In this document: piece by piece, positions 1 to 8,113 of the stretch
Layout: each line of letters starts with the position of its first letter
How positions within the stretch are numbered: the stretch's first letter is position 1
Notes under the pieces: generated by a model
The model's database searches: none
What the model was told of the DNA's origin: nothing
The model's input: the letters and a program-made list of their open reading frames with translations, nothing else
NCBI RefSeq assembly: GCF_040361195.1
Contig: NZ_APNE01000010.1
Length of the DNA stretch: 64,000 nucleotides
DNA from: Salinisphaera hydrothermalis
GTDB taxonomy: Bacteria; Pseudomonadota; Gammaproteobacteria; Nevskiales; Salinisphaeraceae
Direction: 5' to 3' (one strand)
Translations under genes and position numbers: made by a program

Positions 1-593
1 ACGTTATGCGTATTGATCTGCGCCAGCGATGAATAATGCGTGCCGGCATCGGTCCCGCCGTACGACAGCCAGTCCGCGCCGGCGGCATAGGCTGGCTTAA
101 CCGGGTGATCGCGATGCGCCGGGATTTGGCCGACGATAGTGGTCGGATCGGGCGTGAACTGGCTGCCGAGCGCCAGACCGAAAGCCCCCAGCACGGCCAC
201 GACCAGCGTCGGCGTGGACAAGCCGTTGCCGACGCGCCGCCCGCGGGCGGCCAGCGGGCGGCGCACCCAGGGCAGGAGCAGAACCAACCCAAGCACCGCC
301 CACAGCGCCAGGCGCGGCACCAGCGCCCACCACGAAAAGCCGACTTCATAGACCGACCAGACGATCGACCCCATCAGGATCAGCCCGTACCACCCGAGCG
401 CCGAGGAGCGCGCGGCGATCAGCAGCACCCCGTCGATGGCGAAAGCCACCCCGGCGATCGCGTAGTAACGGGTACCGTCCAACGACAACAACTTGATGCC
501 GCCCGCCAGCATCGCCAGCCCGGCCACGAGCAGGATGATGCCGATGACGATCGGCAGCAGTCGCGATGGCAGTCGTTGAGGCGTGTCGTTCAT
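1..593 (-). CDS. gcd: Membrane-bound PQQ-dependent glucose/quinate dehydrogenase, N-terminal part (cut by window edge)
   Basis: This frame is open from an ATG at 591-593 and runs off the left edge, so only about 197 residues are visible. The first 150 residues are a hydrophobic region with about five membrane segments, beginning MNDTPQRLPSRLLPIVIGI. Beyond it, at about residues 175-197, is DWLSYGGTDAGTHYSSLAQI, the opening beta-propeller blade motif of membrane quinoprotein dehydrogenases. Members of this family oxidise glucose or quinate in the periplasm with PQQ and pass electrons to ubiquinone; they are about 800 residues long. Glucose versus quinate specificity cannot be decided from this part. 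The gene points away from its neighbours and looks monocistronic at this end. Confidence 0.85.
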   Translation of the reverse strand, partial: MNDTPQRLPSRLLPIVIGIILLVAGLAMLAGGIKLLSLDGTRYYAIAGVAFAIDGVLLIAARSSALGWYGLILMGSIVWSVYEVGFSWWALVPRLALWAVLGLVLLLPWVRRPLAARGRRVGNGLSTPTLVVAVLGAFGLALGSQFTPDPTTIVGQIPAHRDHPVKPAYAAGADWLSYGGTDAGTHYSSLAQINTHN

Positions 594-761
594 GCCGGCA
601 TGTCCTGGCGCGTGTTGCGGTGTCATCCGAGCCCGCGCCGAGCGCGGCCCGAAAAATGTGTGAGCGGCGGCCATACCCAGGGCGCGGCCATAGCGTAGTC
701 ACGCCCGGCAAAAGCGCTGTAACGCGAGGCCGTCTCCCAGCAGCTCGCGGCCCGAAGCCTG

Positions 762-791
762 GGGCGTGTTGAGGTTTCGTGCGAGTCCGCG
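762..791. repeat. Solitary end of the TA-flanked inverted-repeat element
   Basis: Thirty bases starting GGGCGTGTTGAGGTTTCGTG are identical to the outermost 30 bases of the right end (reverse complement) of the element at 5022-5334. No body or second end follows; the sequence changes abruptly to an AT-richer stretch. It lies in the 388-bp gap between gcd and the STN lipoprotein gene, which otherwise holds no gene that I can see, only the divergent promoter regions. Confidence 0.7.
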
Positions 792-981
792 AAAATATAA
801 GACCAAAGTCTCAAGCGATCGTCCAGAGGGTTGGCCCTGGTCTTGAATAGAGATGTATGAGTCATCGCGCCCACAGCGCCGTAACCATTCGTCAGAAGTC
901 GACTTTTCACTTCGCAAACATACGTATATCCTCGCCGGATTATTGTCGAACTCTGGCTTCATCTCTCGCGAGACCCGATCG

Positions 982-1314
982 ATGCGTCGCACCCTACTGC
1001 TGGCTCCGATTTTTTTCTGTGCCGTACTGACGGCCTGCCAGTCGGATAGTTCGATCTCGTCTTCCTCGCCGGAAATCTCGCCGTGCAATCGTCTGCGCGA
1101 CGTCGATCTGCCGGCCCAGCGCTTCGACGTTACGGCCCAGGCCCTGGCCCATGCCAGCGGCTGCTTCATCAAGACCGATCTGGCCGATACCGGCTCGATC
1201 CAGGTCGCCGCCGTGTCCGGTCATCTGTCGATCGCCGCTGCCCTGTCCCGCGCCCTGGCGCCGACCAAGCTGCAGGTGGTTCAAAACGGCGACACGCTGA
1301 TCGTCCACTCCTGA
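982..1314 (+). CDS. Small lipoprotein consisting of an STN (secretin/TonB N-terminal) domain
   Basis: 110 residues. The start at 982 gives a typical lipoprotein signal, MRRTLLLAPIFFCAVLTAC, with lipobox LTAC; an upstream in-frame ATG at 853 would add a non-signal extension. After the Cys and a Ser-rich linker, residues about 45-110 carry the STN pattern: LPAQRFDVTAQALAHASG, a conserved hydrophobic core, then an LQVVQNGDTLIV ending. STN domains normally sit at the N-terminus of secretins or of TonB-dependent transducers and contact FecR-type regulators. Here the domain stands alone with no barrel or sigma/FecR gene beside it, so its partner is unknown. The domain call is fairly firm; the role is open. 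Confidence 0.65.
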   Translation: MRRTLLLAPIFFCAVLTACQSDSSISSSSPEISPCNRLRDVDLPAQRFDVTAQALAHASGCFIKTDLADTGSIQVAAVSGHLSIAAALSRALAPTKLQVVQNGDTLIVHS

Positions 1315-1339
1315 AGCGTTGACGGGCCGGCGCGGGCGC

Positions 1340-2107
1340 TCACAGCGACGACTGGCGATGGCCGCCATCCACCGCAATCGTGGTGCCGGTGATATAACGC
1401 CCGGCATCGGACACCAGCAGCCATAAGGCGCCATCCAGATCTTCCGGCGCCCCCAGACGTTTCTGCGGAATCCGCCGGATCATGCGCTGGCCGGCTTCGG
1501 TCTCGAAAAACGCCCGATTCATCTCGGTATCGATATAGCCCGGGGCCAGCGCATTCACGCGAATATCGTGCGCCGCCCATTCCAGCGCCAGGGCGCGGGT
1601 CAGATGTTCCAACCCGGCCTTGGAGGCGGCATAGGCGGATAGCGACCCGGCCACGCGCTGGCCGAGGATCGAACCCACGTTCACGATCGCGCCCGGCCGT
1701 CCGGCATCCGCCAGACGCTGGGCCGCGATCTGCGCCACGCGCCAACAGCCGCTGAGATTGGTCTCGATCGTGGCCTGCCAGTCCTGTTCGGACAGCGTCA
1801 GCGCCGAATCGGGCCGTGCCACGCCGGCGTTGCACACGATGATATCGGGGATGCGTCCGACCGCGGCCAGTTCATCGAAAACCGGCGTCACCGACGCTCG
1901 ATCGGTGACGTCCATCGGCAACACCCGGGTCCGCCCCTGCTCGGCCTCGACGGCGGCGGCTGTCGCTTCGAGCGGCTCGCGGCGCCGCCCGCAGAGCACG
2001 ACCTCGGCCCCGGCCATCGCCAGCGCGACGGCAAAGCGCCGGCCGAGCCCGCTGCCGGCGCCGGTCACCAGCGCCACACGATCATCCAGTCGAAAACGTT
2101 CCAGCAC
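1340..2107 (-). CDS. Short-chain dehydrogenase/reductase (classical SDR)
   Basis: 255 residues, normal for a classical SDR. The NAD(P)-binding motif TGAGSGLG is at about residues 15-22, NAG at about 94, the catalytic Ser in the VGSILGQ strand and YAASK (Tyr/Lys) at about 159-163. PGYIDTEM follows the active site and the protein ends with the usual TGTTIAVDGGH. The arrangement GRRREPL after the second strand suggests an NADP preference, but that is inference. The gene follows the LysR gene on the same strand with an 81-bp gap. The substrate is unknown; FabG-like reductases and sugar or steroid dehydrogenases share this layout. Confidence 0.85.
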   Translation of the reverse strand: MLERFRLDDRVALVTGAGSGLGRRFAVALAMAGAEVVLCGRRREPLEATAAAVEAEQGRTRVLPMDVTDRASVTPVFDELAAVGRIPDIIVCNAGVARPDSALTLSEQDWQATIETNLSGCWRVAQIAAQRLADAGRPGAIVNVGSILGQRVAGSLSAYAASKAGLEHLTRALALEWAAHDIRVNALAPGYIDTEMNRAFFETEAGQRMIRRIPQKRLGAPEDLDGALWLLVSDAGRYITGTTIAVDGGHRQSSL

Positions 2108-2188
2108 AGCCTGCTCTCGCGCACTTGAATCAGACCTCGAAGGTGGCGCGTTGCACGGCGCTCGTGCAAGCCGCTGTCATGACGCCCC

Positions 2189-3106
2189 TCAACCGATGGT
2201 GTCACGGGCGATACGCACGATGCGTTCGCGCAGCCAGCGATGGGCGGGATCGTGATGATCGAGCGCGCCCCAGGCGATGCCGATCTGAAAGGTCGGGAGT
2301 TCGACCGGCGGCTCGAGCACGGCCAGGCCGAGATGACGCGCCTGATAGCGCGCGATGCGCGCCGGCAGGGTCGCGATCATATGGCTCTCGGCCACCAGCT
2401 GGCGGGGCAACTGGTAATGACGGGTAAGCACGCTGATTTCGCGCGACAGGCCGCGATCGGCCAGCACCTCGTCCAGGCGCGACAAACCCACGCCGGTCTG
2501 GGTGATCAGAATATGCCGCTGGGCCAGAAACGCCTCCAGCGTCAGCTCACCGCCGGCTTCGGCCAGCGCGGGATGATCGCTACGGATAAGACAGGCAAGC
2601 CGATCTTCCCACAGCCGCTGGTGATGGAAATTGGCCGGCAGCTGGCCGAACTGATTGACCAGAAAATCCGCCTCGCCGCGCTCGATCTGGCCGATCGCAT
2701 CGCCCGAGGCGGACAGGATATTGAGCGCGATGCCGGGCGCCTCGGTTTCCAGCACGGCCACGACATGCGGCATGAGCACCGACGCCGCATAGTCGGTGAT
2801 CAGGATGGTGAACAGGCGCTCGGCCGTGGCCGGCTCGAACGCCCGGTTGGGCGCGATCGCGGCTTCCATCTGGGCCAGCGCGTTGCGCACCGGGCGCTGG
2901 AGCTGCTCGGCGCGCGCCGTGGGCTGCATTCCGCCGGCGGTACGCACCAGAATCGGATCGCCGAGCAGCTTGCGCAGACGCTTGAGCGCGTTGCTCATCG
3001 CCGGCTGGGTGATGTTCATCGCCTCGGCCGCCCGCGTGACGCTGCGCTCACGCAGCAGCGCATCCAGCATCACCAACAGATTGAGATCGACGTCGCGAAT
3101 ATTCAT
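2189..3106 (-). CDS. LysR-family transcriptional regulator
   Basis: 305 residues, standard LysR length. The N-terminal winged helix-turn-helix is clear: MNIRDVDLNLLVMLDALL, then RSVTRAAEAMNITQPAMSN at about 21-39 and LRKLLGDPILVRT. A periplasmic-binding-like effector domain follows from about residue 90, with ITDYAASVLMP resembling the NodD/LinR/PnbR subgroup that senses aromatic or phenolic compounds. It lies upstream of the SDR gene on the same strand and is divergent from the GNAT gene at 3271; either could be its target. The ligand cannot be told. Confidence 0.88.
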   Translation of the reverse strand: MNIRDVDLNLLVMLDALLRERSVTRAAEAMNITQPAMSNALKRLRKLLGDPILVRTAGGMQPTARAEQLQRPVRNALAQMEAAIAPNRAFEPATAERLFTILITDYAASVLMPHVVAVLETEAPGIALNILSASGDAIGQIERGEADFLVNQFGQLPANFHHQRLWEDRLACLIRSDHPALAEAGGELTLEAFLAQRHILITQTGVGLSRLDEVLADRGLSREISVLTRHYQLPRQLVAESHMIATLPARIARYQARHLGLAVLEPPVELPTFQIGIAWGALDHHDPAHRWLRERIVRIARDTIG

Positions 3107-3270
3107 GCGATGAATATAACGGGCGCCGGCACGCCCGTGCCATGTCCACGCCCGTACGCTCTGGCATATTGGATCGCGTCATCGATCATGCCGACACTCA
3201 TGCGCCACGCCCCGTTCGTTATCCATGCCCTGCCCGATTGCAACGGGCTTCCGGCTTATCGAGGTCGGGC

Positions 3271-3804
3271 ATGAGTCGCGCATCAGCGGTCGGCGAGCTC
3301 GTCATCGAAGCGGCCGATCTCGACGCGCCCGATATCCGCGCGCTGGTCGCCGAGCACTGGCAGGCCATGGCCGATGCCTCGCCCGGCGAGAGCATGCACG
3401 GGCTGGATATCGCCGCACTGCGCGACCCGGCGATTCGGGTACGCAGCGCGCGCATCAACGGCGAACTCGCCGGCATCGCTGCCCTGGTCGATCTCGGCGC
3501 GGGCCATGCGGAACTGAAATCCATGCGCACGGCCCGCGGCTACGGCCGTCGCGGCGTGGCCGGCCGGCTACTGGATCGGCTGCTCGCCGAGGCGCACGCG
3601 GCGGGCTTTGCGCGCGTAAGCCTGGAAACCGGGACCGAGTCTTACTACGACGCCGCGCGTGCCTTCTATCGGCGCCACGGCTTCATCGAATGCGCGCCGT
3701 TCGCCGACTACCAGCCGGACCCCGCCAGCATTTTCATGACCCGTGCATTGCACGACGACGGGGCGCCGAATGAGTGCAATCAGCAACCATCCGCCGCAGA
3801 ATAA
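3271..3804 (+). CDS. GNAT-family N-acetyltransferase (YsnE-like)
   Basis: 177 residues from the ATG at 3271, which has a GAGG seven bases upstream; the longer open frame back to 3142 lacks such a site. Family pattern: an early ESMHGLDIAAL segment, then ELKSMRTARGYGRRGVAGRL, the acetyl-CoA loop, at about residues 85-105, SLETGTESYYDAARAFYRRHGF, and the ending DPASIFMTRAL. This matches the small GNAT group that includes Bacillus YsnE. Substrates of the group are poorly known. The gene ends 29 bp before the CynX-type transporter start and may be cotranscribed with it. Confidence 0.82.
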   Translation: MSRASAVGELVIEAADLDAPDIRALVAEHWQAMADASPGESMHGLDIAALRDPAIRVRSARINGELAGIAALVDLGAGHAELKSMRTARGYGRRGVAGRLLDRLLAEAHAAGFARVSLETGTESYYDAARAFYRRHGFIECAPFADYQPDPASIFMTRALHDDGAPNECNQQPSAAE

Positions 3805-3833
3805 CGCGCTTCGCTTTATTCACTCCGGCTCTC

Positions 3834-5024
3834 ATGACCGATTCGCGCGCGGCCTCCGGGCCGGCAACTCGACGGCTGCTGACCCTGGCTGGCCTGTTGC
3901 TGGTGGCGTTGAACCTGCGGCCGGCCCTGACCAGCGTTTCGCCGGTGCTCACCCGTATCGGTCACGATCTGGGGCTGGCCTCGGCTGGCCAGGGCGTGCT
4001 GACCACGCTGCCCGTGCTCTGCCTCGGGCTCGCCGCGCCCCTGGCGCCGCGGCTGGCACGTCGAATCGGGCCCGAGCGCGCCGTACTCGCGGTGCTGATC
4101 GTGCTCGCATTCGCGCTGATCGTACGCCCGTATACCGCCACCGCCGGCCTGTTTCTGGGGACCGCGGTCGCCGGCGGCGCGATCGGCGTGATGGGCGTGC
4201 TGTTGCCCGGGCTGGTCAAACGCGATTTCCCGAACAGCATCGGCCTGATGACCGGACTGTATACGATGGCACTCAATCTTGGCGCTTCACTGGCGGCCGG
4301 CGCCACCGAACCGCTGCGACTCGCGTTCGGCGACGACTGGCGCGCCGCACTCGCCTTCTGGCTCGCGCCGGCCGTGATCGCGGCGGTCGCCTGGATCGCC
4401 CAGATGCATGCCGTGGCCAAGCCGAGAACCGGCACCGGCGGGCCGAAGCGGCTGTATCGCGACCCGCTCGCCTGGCAGGTCACCGCCTTCATGGGTCTGC
4501 AAAGCTCGCTGGCCTATATCGTATTCGGCTGGCTGCCCACCATTCTCGCCGATCGCGGCATGGCGCCGGTGACCGCCGGGCTGGCGTTGTCGATCTCGAT
4601 TCTGGTGCAGGTCGCGAGCGCCCTCGTCGCGCCGGCCATCGGTGCGCGGATGCGCGATCAGCGGGCGGTATTGTGCGTCGTGCTCGCCACCACGCTGGCC
4701 GGGCTGGCGGGCTGTCTGTATGCGCCGATCGCGAGCATCTGGCTGTGGATCGTGGTGCTCGGGCTCGGTCAGGGCGGCAGTTTCAGCATGGCGCTTACCC
4801 TGCTCGCCCTGCGTGCACCGGATGCCGAGACGGCCTCGGAACTGTCGGGCATGGCCCAGGGCGTGGGTTATGTGACGGCCGCGTTCGGCCCGCTCGCCGT
4901 TGGCCTGATCCATCAGTTCTTCGGCAGCTGGTCGGCGATCGGCGGGCTGCTAGGCGTAATCGGCCTGGCCGCCATGGCCGCCGCGCTCGGCGCCGGCCGT
5001 GATCGTCAGGTCGTCGCATCTTAG
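3834..5024 (+). CDS. CynX/NimT-family MFS transporter
   Basis: 396 residues from the ATG at 3834; a GTG at 3774 would add 20 residues. Twelve hydrophobic segments fit the major facilitator superfamily. The first helix reads LLVALNLRPALTSVSPVL, the signature of the CynX/NimT (cyanate, nitroimidazole) branch, and GPERAVLAVL follows helix 2. The substrate is not predictable. The stop TAG at 5022-5024 uses the TA that forms the left edge of the repeat element. Removing the element still leaves TAG, so the C-terminus was not changed by the insertion. In the reconstructed ancestral arrangement the 3' end of this gene overlaps the start of the lipase gene. Confidence 0.83.
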   Translation: MTDSRAASGPATRRLLTLAGLLLVALNLRPALTSVSPVLTRIGHDLGLASAGQGVLTTLPVLCLGLAAPLAPRLARRIGPERAVLAVLIVLAFALIVRPYTATAGLFLGTAVAGGAIGVMGVLLPGLVKRDFPNSIGLMTGLYTMALNLGASLAAGATEPLRLAFGDDWRAALAFWLAPAVIAAVAWIAQMHAVAKPRTGTGGPKRLYRDPLAWQVTAFMGLQSSLAYIVFGWLPTILADRGMAPVTAGLALSISILVQVASALVAPAIGARMRDQRAVLCVVLATTLAGLAGCLYAPIASIWLWIVVLGLGQGGSFSMALTLLALRAPDAETASELSGMAQGVGYVTAAFGPLAVGLIHQFFGSWSAIGGLLGVIGLAAMAAALGAGRDRQVVAS

Positions 5025-5334
5025 GGCGTGTTGAGGTTTCGTGCGAGTGCCGCGTTGGCGTCCGCAAATCGTGTCCGGCAAGGCGCGAGTCGCAGCGTCG
5101 TGGCGAGTCACGACCCAGACTCGCAACGCCGCCGGGCGCCCCTGGTTAATTTTTTATGGGCGGCCCAACCCGAAGGGACAAGCGCCCATGAATTCACGAC
5201 ACGACGGCAATCCAGCGTTGTCGCTCTCTCGCGTAGAACAACTACGCCGCGTTCGCTACGCCTCGTCTTGCCGCCCCTAGTTAATTTTCAGGGAGCGCTT
5301 GGCGCGGACTCGCACGAAACCTCAACACGCCCTA
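5022..5334. mobile_element. MITE-like element with 27-bp perfect terminal inverted repeats and TA ends (copy 1)
   Basis: The left end 5022-5048 (TAGGGCGTGTTGAGGTTTCG plus TGCGAGT) is the exact reverse complement of the right end 5308-5334. The TA dinucleotides at 5022-5023 and 5333-5334 look like a target duplication, as left by IS630/Tc1-mariner transposases. The 313-bp element has no credible protein of its own. Internal stretches such as GTGTCCGGCAAGGCGCGAGT, CCCGAAGGGACAAGCGCCCA and CGCGTTCGCTACGCCTCGTC recur in the copy at 52604-52900 and, degraded and inverted, at 41892-42198. It sits between the transporter and the lipase and splits the latter's signal peptide. Confidence 0.85.
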
Positions 5335-6662
5335 GAGTCAGTCTCCGCCGCGCCGTCATTACGAGCGGCGCGACGGCGTTGCTGGCCGGCTGTATCCACA
5401 GCCCGCTGCCCGGCACCACACCAACCGCGCCGGGCCCGGCGCCCGTCGGCGCGATCGCTTATCCGGAACCGGGGCCGCCCTATCCGGCCAGCACCAACGA
5501 TCCGTTCTATCGCCAGCCGGCACCTGCTCGGCTGGCCGGCATGGCGCCGGGCAGGATCATCCGTTATCGCCCGATTTCGCCGCGCGCCTATCGCATCAGC
5601 CATGTCCAGGCACGCGCCTGGCAGTTCGTTTATCGCAGCACCGATACCCAAGGCGCTCCAATCGCGGACGTGGCGACACTGCTGGTGCCGCCGAAGCCGC
5701 GACGACGTTTGCTGTCATACCAGGTCGCGTACGATGCGCTGAACCCGGTCTGCGCGCCGTCGCAGGAAATCGTGCGCGGCACGATGATCGAGCAGTGGTT
5801 CGTGTCAAAGGCGCTGAAACGACACTGGCCGGTCGTGCTGCCGGACTACGAGGGCCCCAAACTCGCCTTCGGTGCCGGGCGCAACGCCGGCTATGCCGTG
5901 CTGGACGCGATTCGCGCGGCGCGCGCGTTGGCCCCGCTGCAGCTCATCAACCGCCGAACGCCGGTCGCGCCGTGGGGCTATTCCGGCGGCGCCTTCGCCA
6001 GCCTCTGGGCCGGCGAGCTGGCCGGCAACTATGCGCCCCGGCTGCCGCTTATCGGCATTGCCGCCGGTGCACCGCCGGCCAATCTTCTCGCCAGCGCCCG
6101 TCATATCGACGGCGGCGCTTTTGCCGGCATCTATTTCGAAGCCGCGCTCGGGCTCGCCCGCGCCTATCCGCAGATCGATCTCGACCGACTGCTCAACGAG
6201 CGCGGCCGGGCGATGAAGCACAAGCTCGCGCACAGTTGTCTGGCCCAGGAACTCGCCGGGGTACGCGATCCGTTGTTCTCCGGTTACAGCTTCACCCGGA
6301 TGAAGCGCTACGTGACGGTGGATGATCTATTGTCGATGCCGACGGTGGCGACCGTTGCCCGCGCCAATCGGCTCGGCGGGCATGCTCTACCCGCGCCGCT
6401 GTATTATTACGCCACCTGGTTCGACCAACTCACGCCGCGCGACGAGGCCCGCGCGCTGGCCCGCCGCTATTGCGACCGCGGCACGGTCGTGCATTTCGAC
6501 TGGAAACTCGGCGATCACCTGCTCAGCGCGGTCGCCGGCGCGAACAAGGCCATGGATTTTCTGGCCGCCCGTTTCGATAGCCAAGAAACCCCGCGCGGCC
6601 ATCGGCCGACCGACGATTGCCCCGACATTCGCCGCCGCTGGCCGACCGAACCATCGTCGTAA
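5028..6662 (+). CDS. Secretory lipase (LIP) family protein, 5' end disrupted by a repeat element
   Basis: The protein body from about 5336 is intact: a lipoprotein/Tat-like signal RRAVITSGATALLAGC, then a roughly 410-residue LIP-family alpha/beta hydrolase with the nucleophile elbow PWGYSGGAFAS, acid-region WFDQLTPRDEAR, and WKLGDHLLSA with the likely catalytic His. Family members are secreted triacylglycerol lipases or esterases. No start codon lies between the element's end (5334) and the signal peptide. The open frame only reaches back through the element to a GTG at 5028, adding about 100 repeat-encoded residues before the signal. Excising the element restores a GTG at 4999 and the signal MIVRSSHLRVSLRRAVITSG, so this copy is probably secretion-defective or silent. 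Confidence 0.75.
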   Translation: MLRFRASAALASANRVRQGASRSVVASHDPDSQRRRAPLVNFLWAAQPEGTSAHEFTTRRQSSVVALSRRTTTPRSLRLVLPPLVNFQGALGADSHETSTRPRVSLRRAVITSGATALLAGCIHSPLPGTTPTAPGPAPVGAIAYPEPGPPYPASTNDPFYRQPAPARLAGMAPGRIIRYRPISPRAYRISHVQARAWQFVYRSTDTQGAPIADVATLLVPPKPRRRLLSYQVAYDALNPVCAPSQEIVRGTMIEQWFVSKALKRHWPVVLPDYEGPKLAFGAGRNAGYAVLDAIRAARALAPLQLINRRTPVAPWGYSGGAFASLWAGELAGNYAPRLPLIGIAAGAPPANLLASARHIDGGAFAGIYFEAALGLARAYPQIDLDRLLNERGRAMKHKLAHSCLAQELAGVRDPLFSGYSFTRMKRYVTVDDLLSMPTVATVARANRLGGHALPAPLYYYATWFDQLTPRDEARALARRYCDRGTVVHFDWKLGDHLLSAVAGANKAMDFLAARFDSQETPRGHRPTDDCPDIRRRWPTEPSS

Positions 6663-6677
6663 CGAGGTTCGACCAGT

Positions 6678-7466
6678 TCAGCTGAGTTCGCGCCATGCCC
6701 GGCGGATATCGCGCGCATCGTCGACCGCGAACGACCACAGGCTGTCGTCGGACAAGGCCGCGATCGACAACCGTCCGCGCGGCAGGAACACGCCGGTATC
6801 CAGCCAGCGCGTATTGCTAAAGGCGATCGCCGCCGGCATCGGCGTGTGGCCGAAGAACACACGGTCGATACCGCCGACGTCCACGGCGCGCCGCGACCGC
6901 TGGCCGTCGAGACGGGCCTGGATCGCGCCAGCGCGCTCACGACTCCAGATCGTGTGCTGGAGCACCGTCGACTCGTCGGCCGCATCGGCAATGGCGGCCA
7001 CGGCTGTCGCCCATCGTTGCGCCGGCAGATCCGCATGCACCACGCCGACCTGACGGCCATCGGCCCGCTCCACGGCCAGCGCGTAGGGCAGCTCGGCCAG
7101 GGCCGAGCACAGGACATGCGCTTCGTACTCGTCCACCTCTTCGAACCAGCGCCCACCGTTCTGATACCAGAGCGCCCGGGCGCCGGGGGCGATCGTATCG
7201 CCGCCCACGGTATCGAGCATCATCTGTTCGTGGTTGCCGCGCGCGGCAAAAAACCAGGGCTGGCCGAGAAAATCCGCAGCGCGATGACTCTCCGGCCCGC
7301 GATCGATGAGATCGCCGACCGACAACAGCCGGTCTCGATGCACGTCGAAACCGATATGCGACAGCGCGGCTTCCAGCACCGAGAAATGGCCGTGGATGTC
7401 GCCCACGACGTAGTCCTCGCCGCGCGTATTCGGCGACAGGCGTTGGATACGTTCAACCTTCGGCAT
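6678..7466 (-). CDS. Metallophosphoesterase, PrpA/ApaH-like serine/threonine phosphatase family
   Basis: 262 residues with the full calcineurin-type metal set: GDIHG at 22-26, GDLIDRG at 51-57, RGNHE at about 76-80, VHADLP and FGHTPMP towards the C-terminus. These bind two metal ions and activate water for phosphoester hydrolysis. Length and motif spacing fit bacterial PrpA/PrpB protein phosphatases and symmetrical Ap4A hydrolase relatives; sequence alone does not decide between them. The gene is convergent with the lipase gene 16 bp away. Its upstream side faces the long repeat region, so its promoter probably lies at about 7470-7540. Confidence 0.85.
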   Translation of the reverse strand: MPKVERIQRLSPNTRGEDYVVGDIHGHFSVLEAALSHIGFDVHRDRLLSVGDLIDRGPESHRAADFLGQPWFFAARGNHEQMMLDTVGGDTIAPGARALWYQNGGRWFEEVDEYEAHVLCSALAELPYALAVERADGRQVGVVHADLPAQRWATAVAAIADAADESTVLQHTIWSRERAGAIQARLDGQRSRRAVDVGGIDRVFFGHTPMPAAIAFSNTRWLDTGVFLPRGRLSIAALSDDSLWSFAVDDARDIRRAWRELS

Positions 7467-7540
7467 GGCAAGAGCATCCCATAAGCGTCCGGGGACCGTC
7501 GAAAAAGAATCTTGCCCCGTCGCCGCGCGATCGCTTTATT

Positions 7541-7718
7541 CGTTCCGCAAGGCGTTAATGCGGATTTTAGGGGGCGGCTTGGTTCGTTAGCGTCTGATGC
7601 ATTCCGTCCGTCAGAGAACGCCCAAAAGCCGCCCATGGCGGCCCGGGTTCGCGATATCCCCGGTTCCGGGGCGCCGCGGGGCCTTTTGCCTCGTTCATGA
7701 AGGCATTGATCCGCAGAT
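7541..7718 (+). repeat. Degenerate lead-in units of the CGCAGAT repeat region
   Basis: Two short units share a CGTTCC..AAGGC..T..(TC)CG(C)AGAT pattern with the units that open each 287-bp copy: CGTTCCGCAAGGCGTTAATG at 7541-7560 and CGTTCATGAAGGCATTGATC at 7692-7711. The second runs into CCGCAGATTTCACAGATTGC, where CAGATT is repeated at 8-9-base steps. Related units occur at 7797-7824 and 8173-8199. Open frames here have no protein-like content. Confidence 0.5.
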
Positions 7719-7737
7719 TTCACAGATTGCACAGATT

Positions 7738-8024
7738 GATTGGCGGACTCGATGTACGACGTGCGCGGTTGGCAGGCGCCGCACGACTGCTCTCTTTGTT
7801 CCTTAAGGCAATTCGTCCGCAGATCGACACAGATGCACACAGATCGCGGTTGACGCTGGAGACCCTGCTTTGATCGTGGCGCGAATGGTCTTTGCGGCTT
7901 CGTTCCCGAGCACCGCCGTCGAGTCGGGCGTGCCGGTGAACTCCGCCTTCGTTTAGCGCCTCGAATCCGCCATGCCGCGAAAGCCAGACCGCATCTGCGT
8001 GAATCGGCGTCGATCTGCGGACAG
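7738..8024. repeat. 287-bp tandem repeat, copy A
   Basis: It begins GATTGGCGGACTCGAT and ends ATCTGCGGACAG. Copy B at 8114-8400 has the same length and most of the same bases. Inside, GTCCGCAGATCGACACAGAT at 7815-7834 is the start of a roughly 30-bp imperfect inverted repeat closed by the sequence ending at 8022 (CGGCGTCGATCTGCGGAC). No gene is seen in it. Short Leu/Arg-rich frames in the two copies are interrupted by stops. Confidence 0.75.
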
Positions 8025-8113
8025 TTTCTTCGGCCGAACGAGGCTCGAAAAACACAACGGCGCACAGCCTCGGCCAGGTCGAATGCAGATCCGCCATTAG
8101 CGTAATTGGCGTT

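Noticed and set aside
2240..3274. 344-residue plus-strand frame opposite the LysR gene
   Set aside because: It is the antisense shadow of a well-conserved LysR regulator, rich in Gln/Arg/His as expected for reverse frames in GC-rich DNA.
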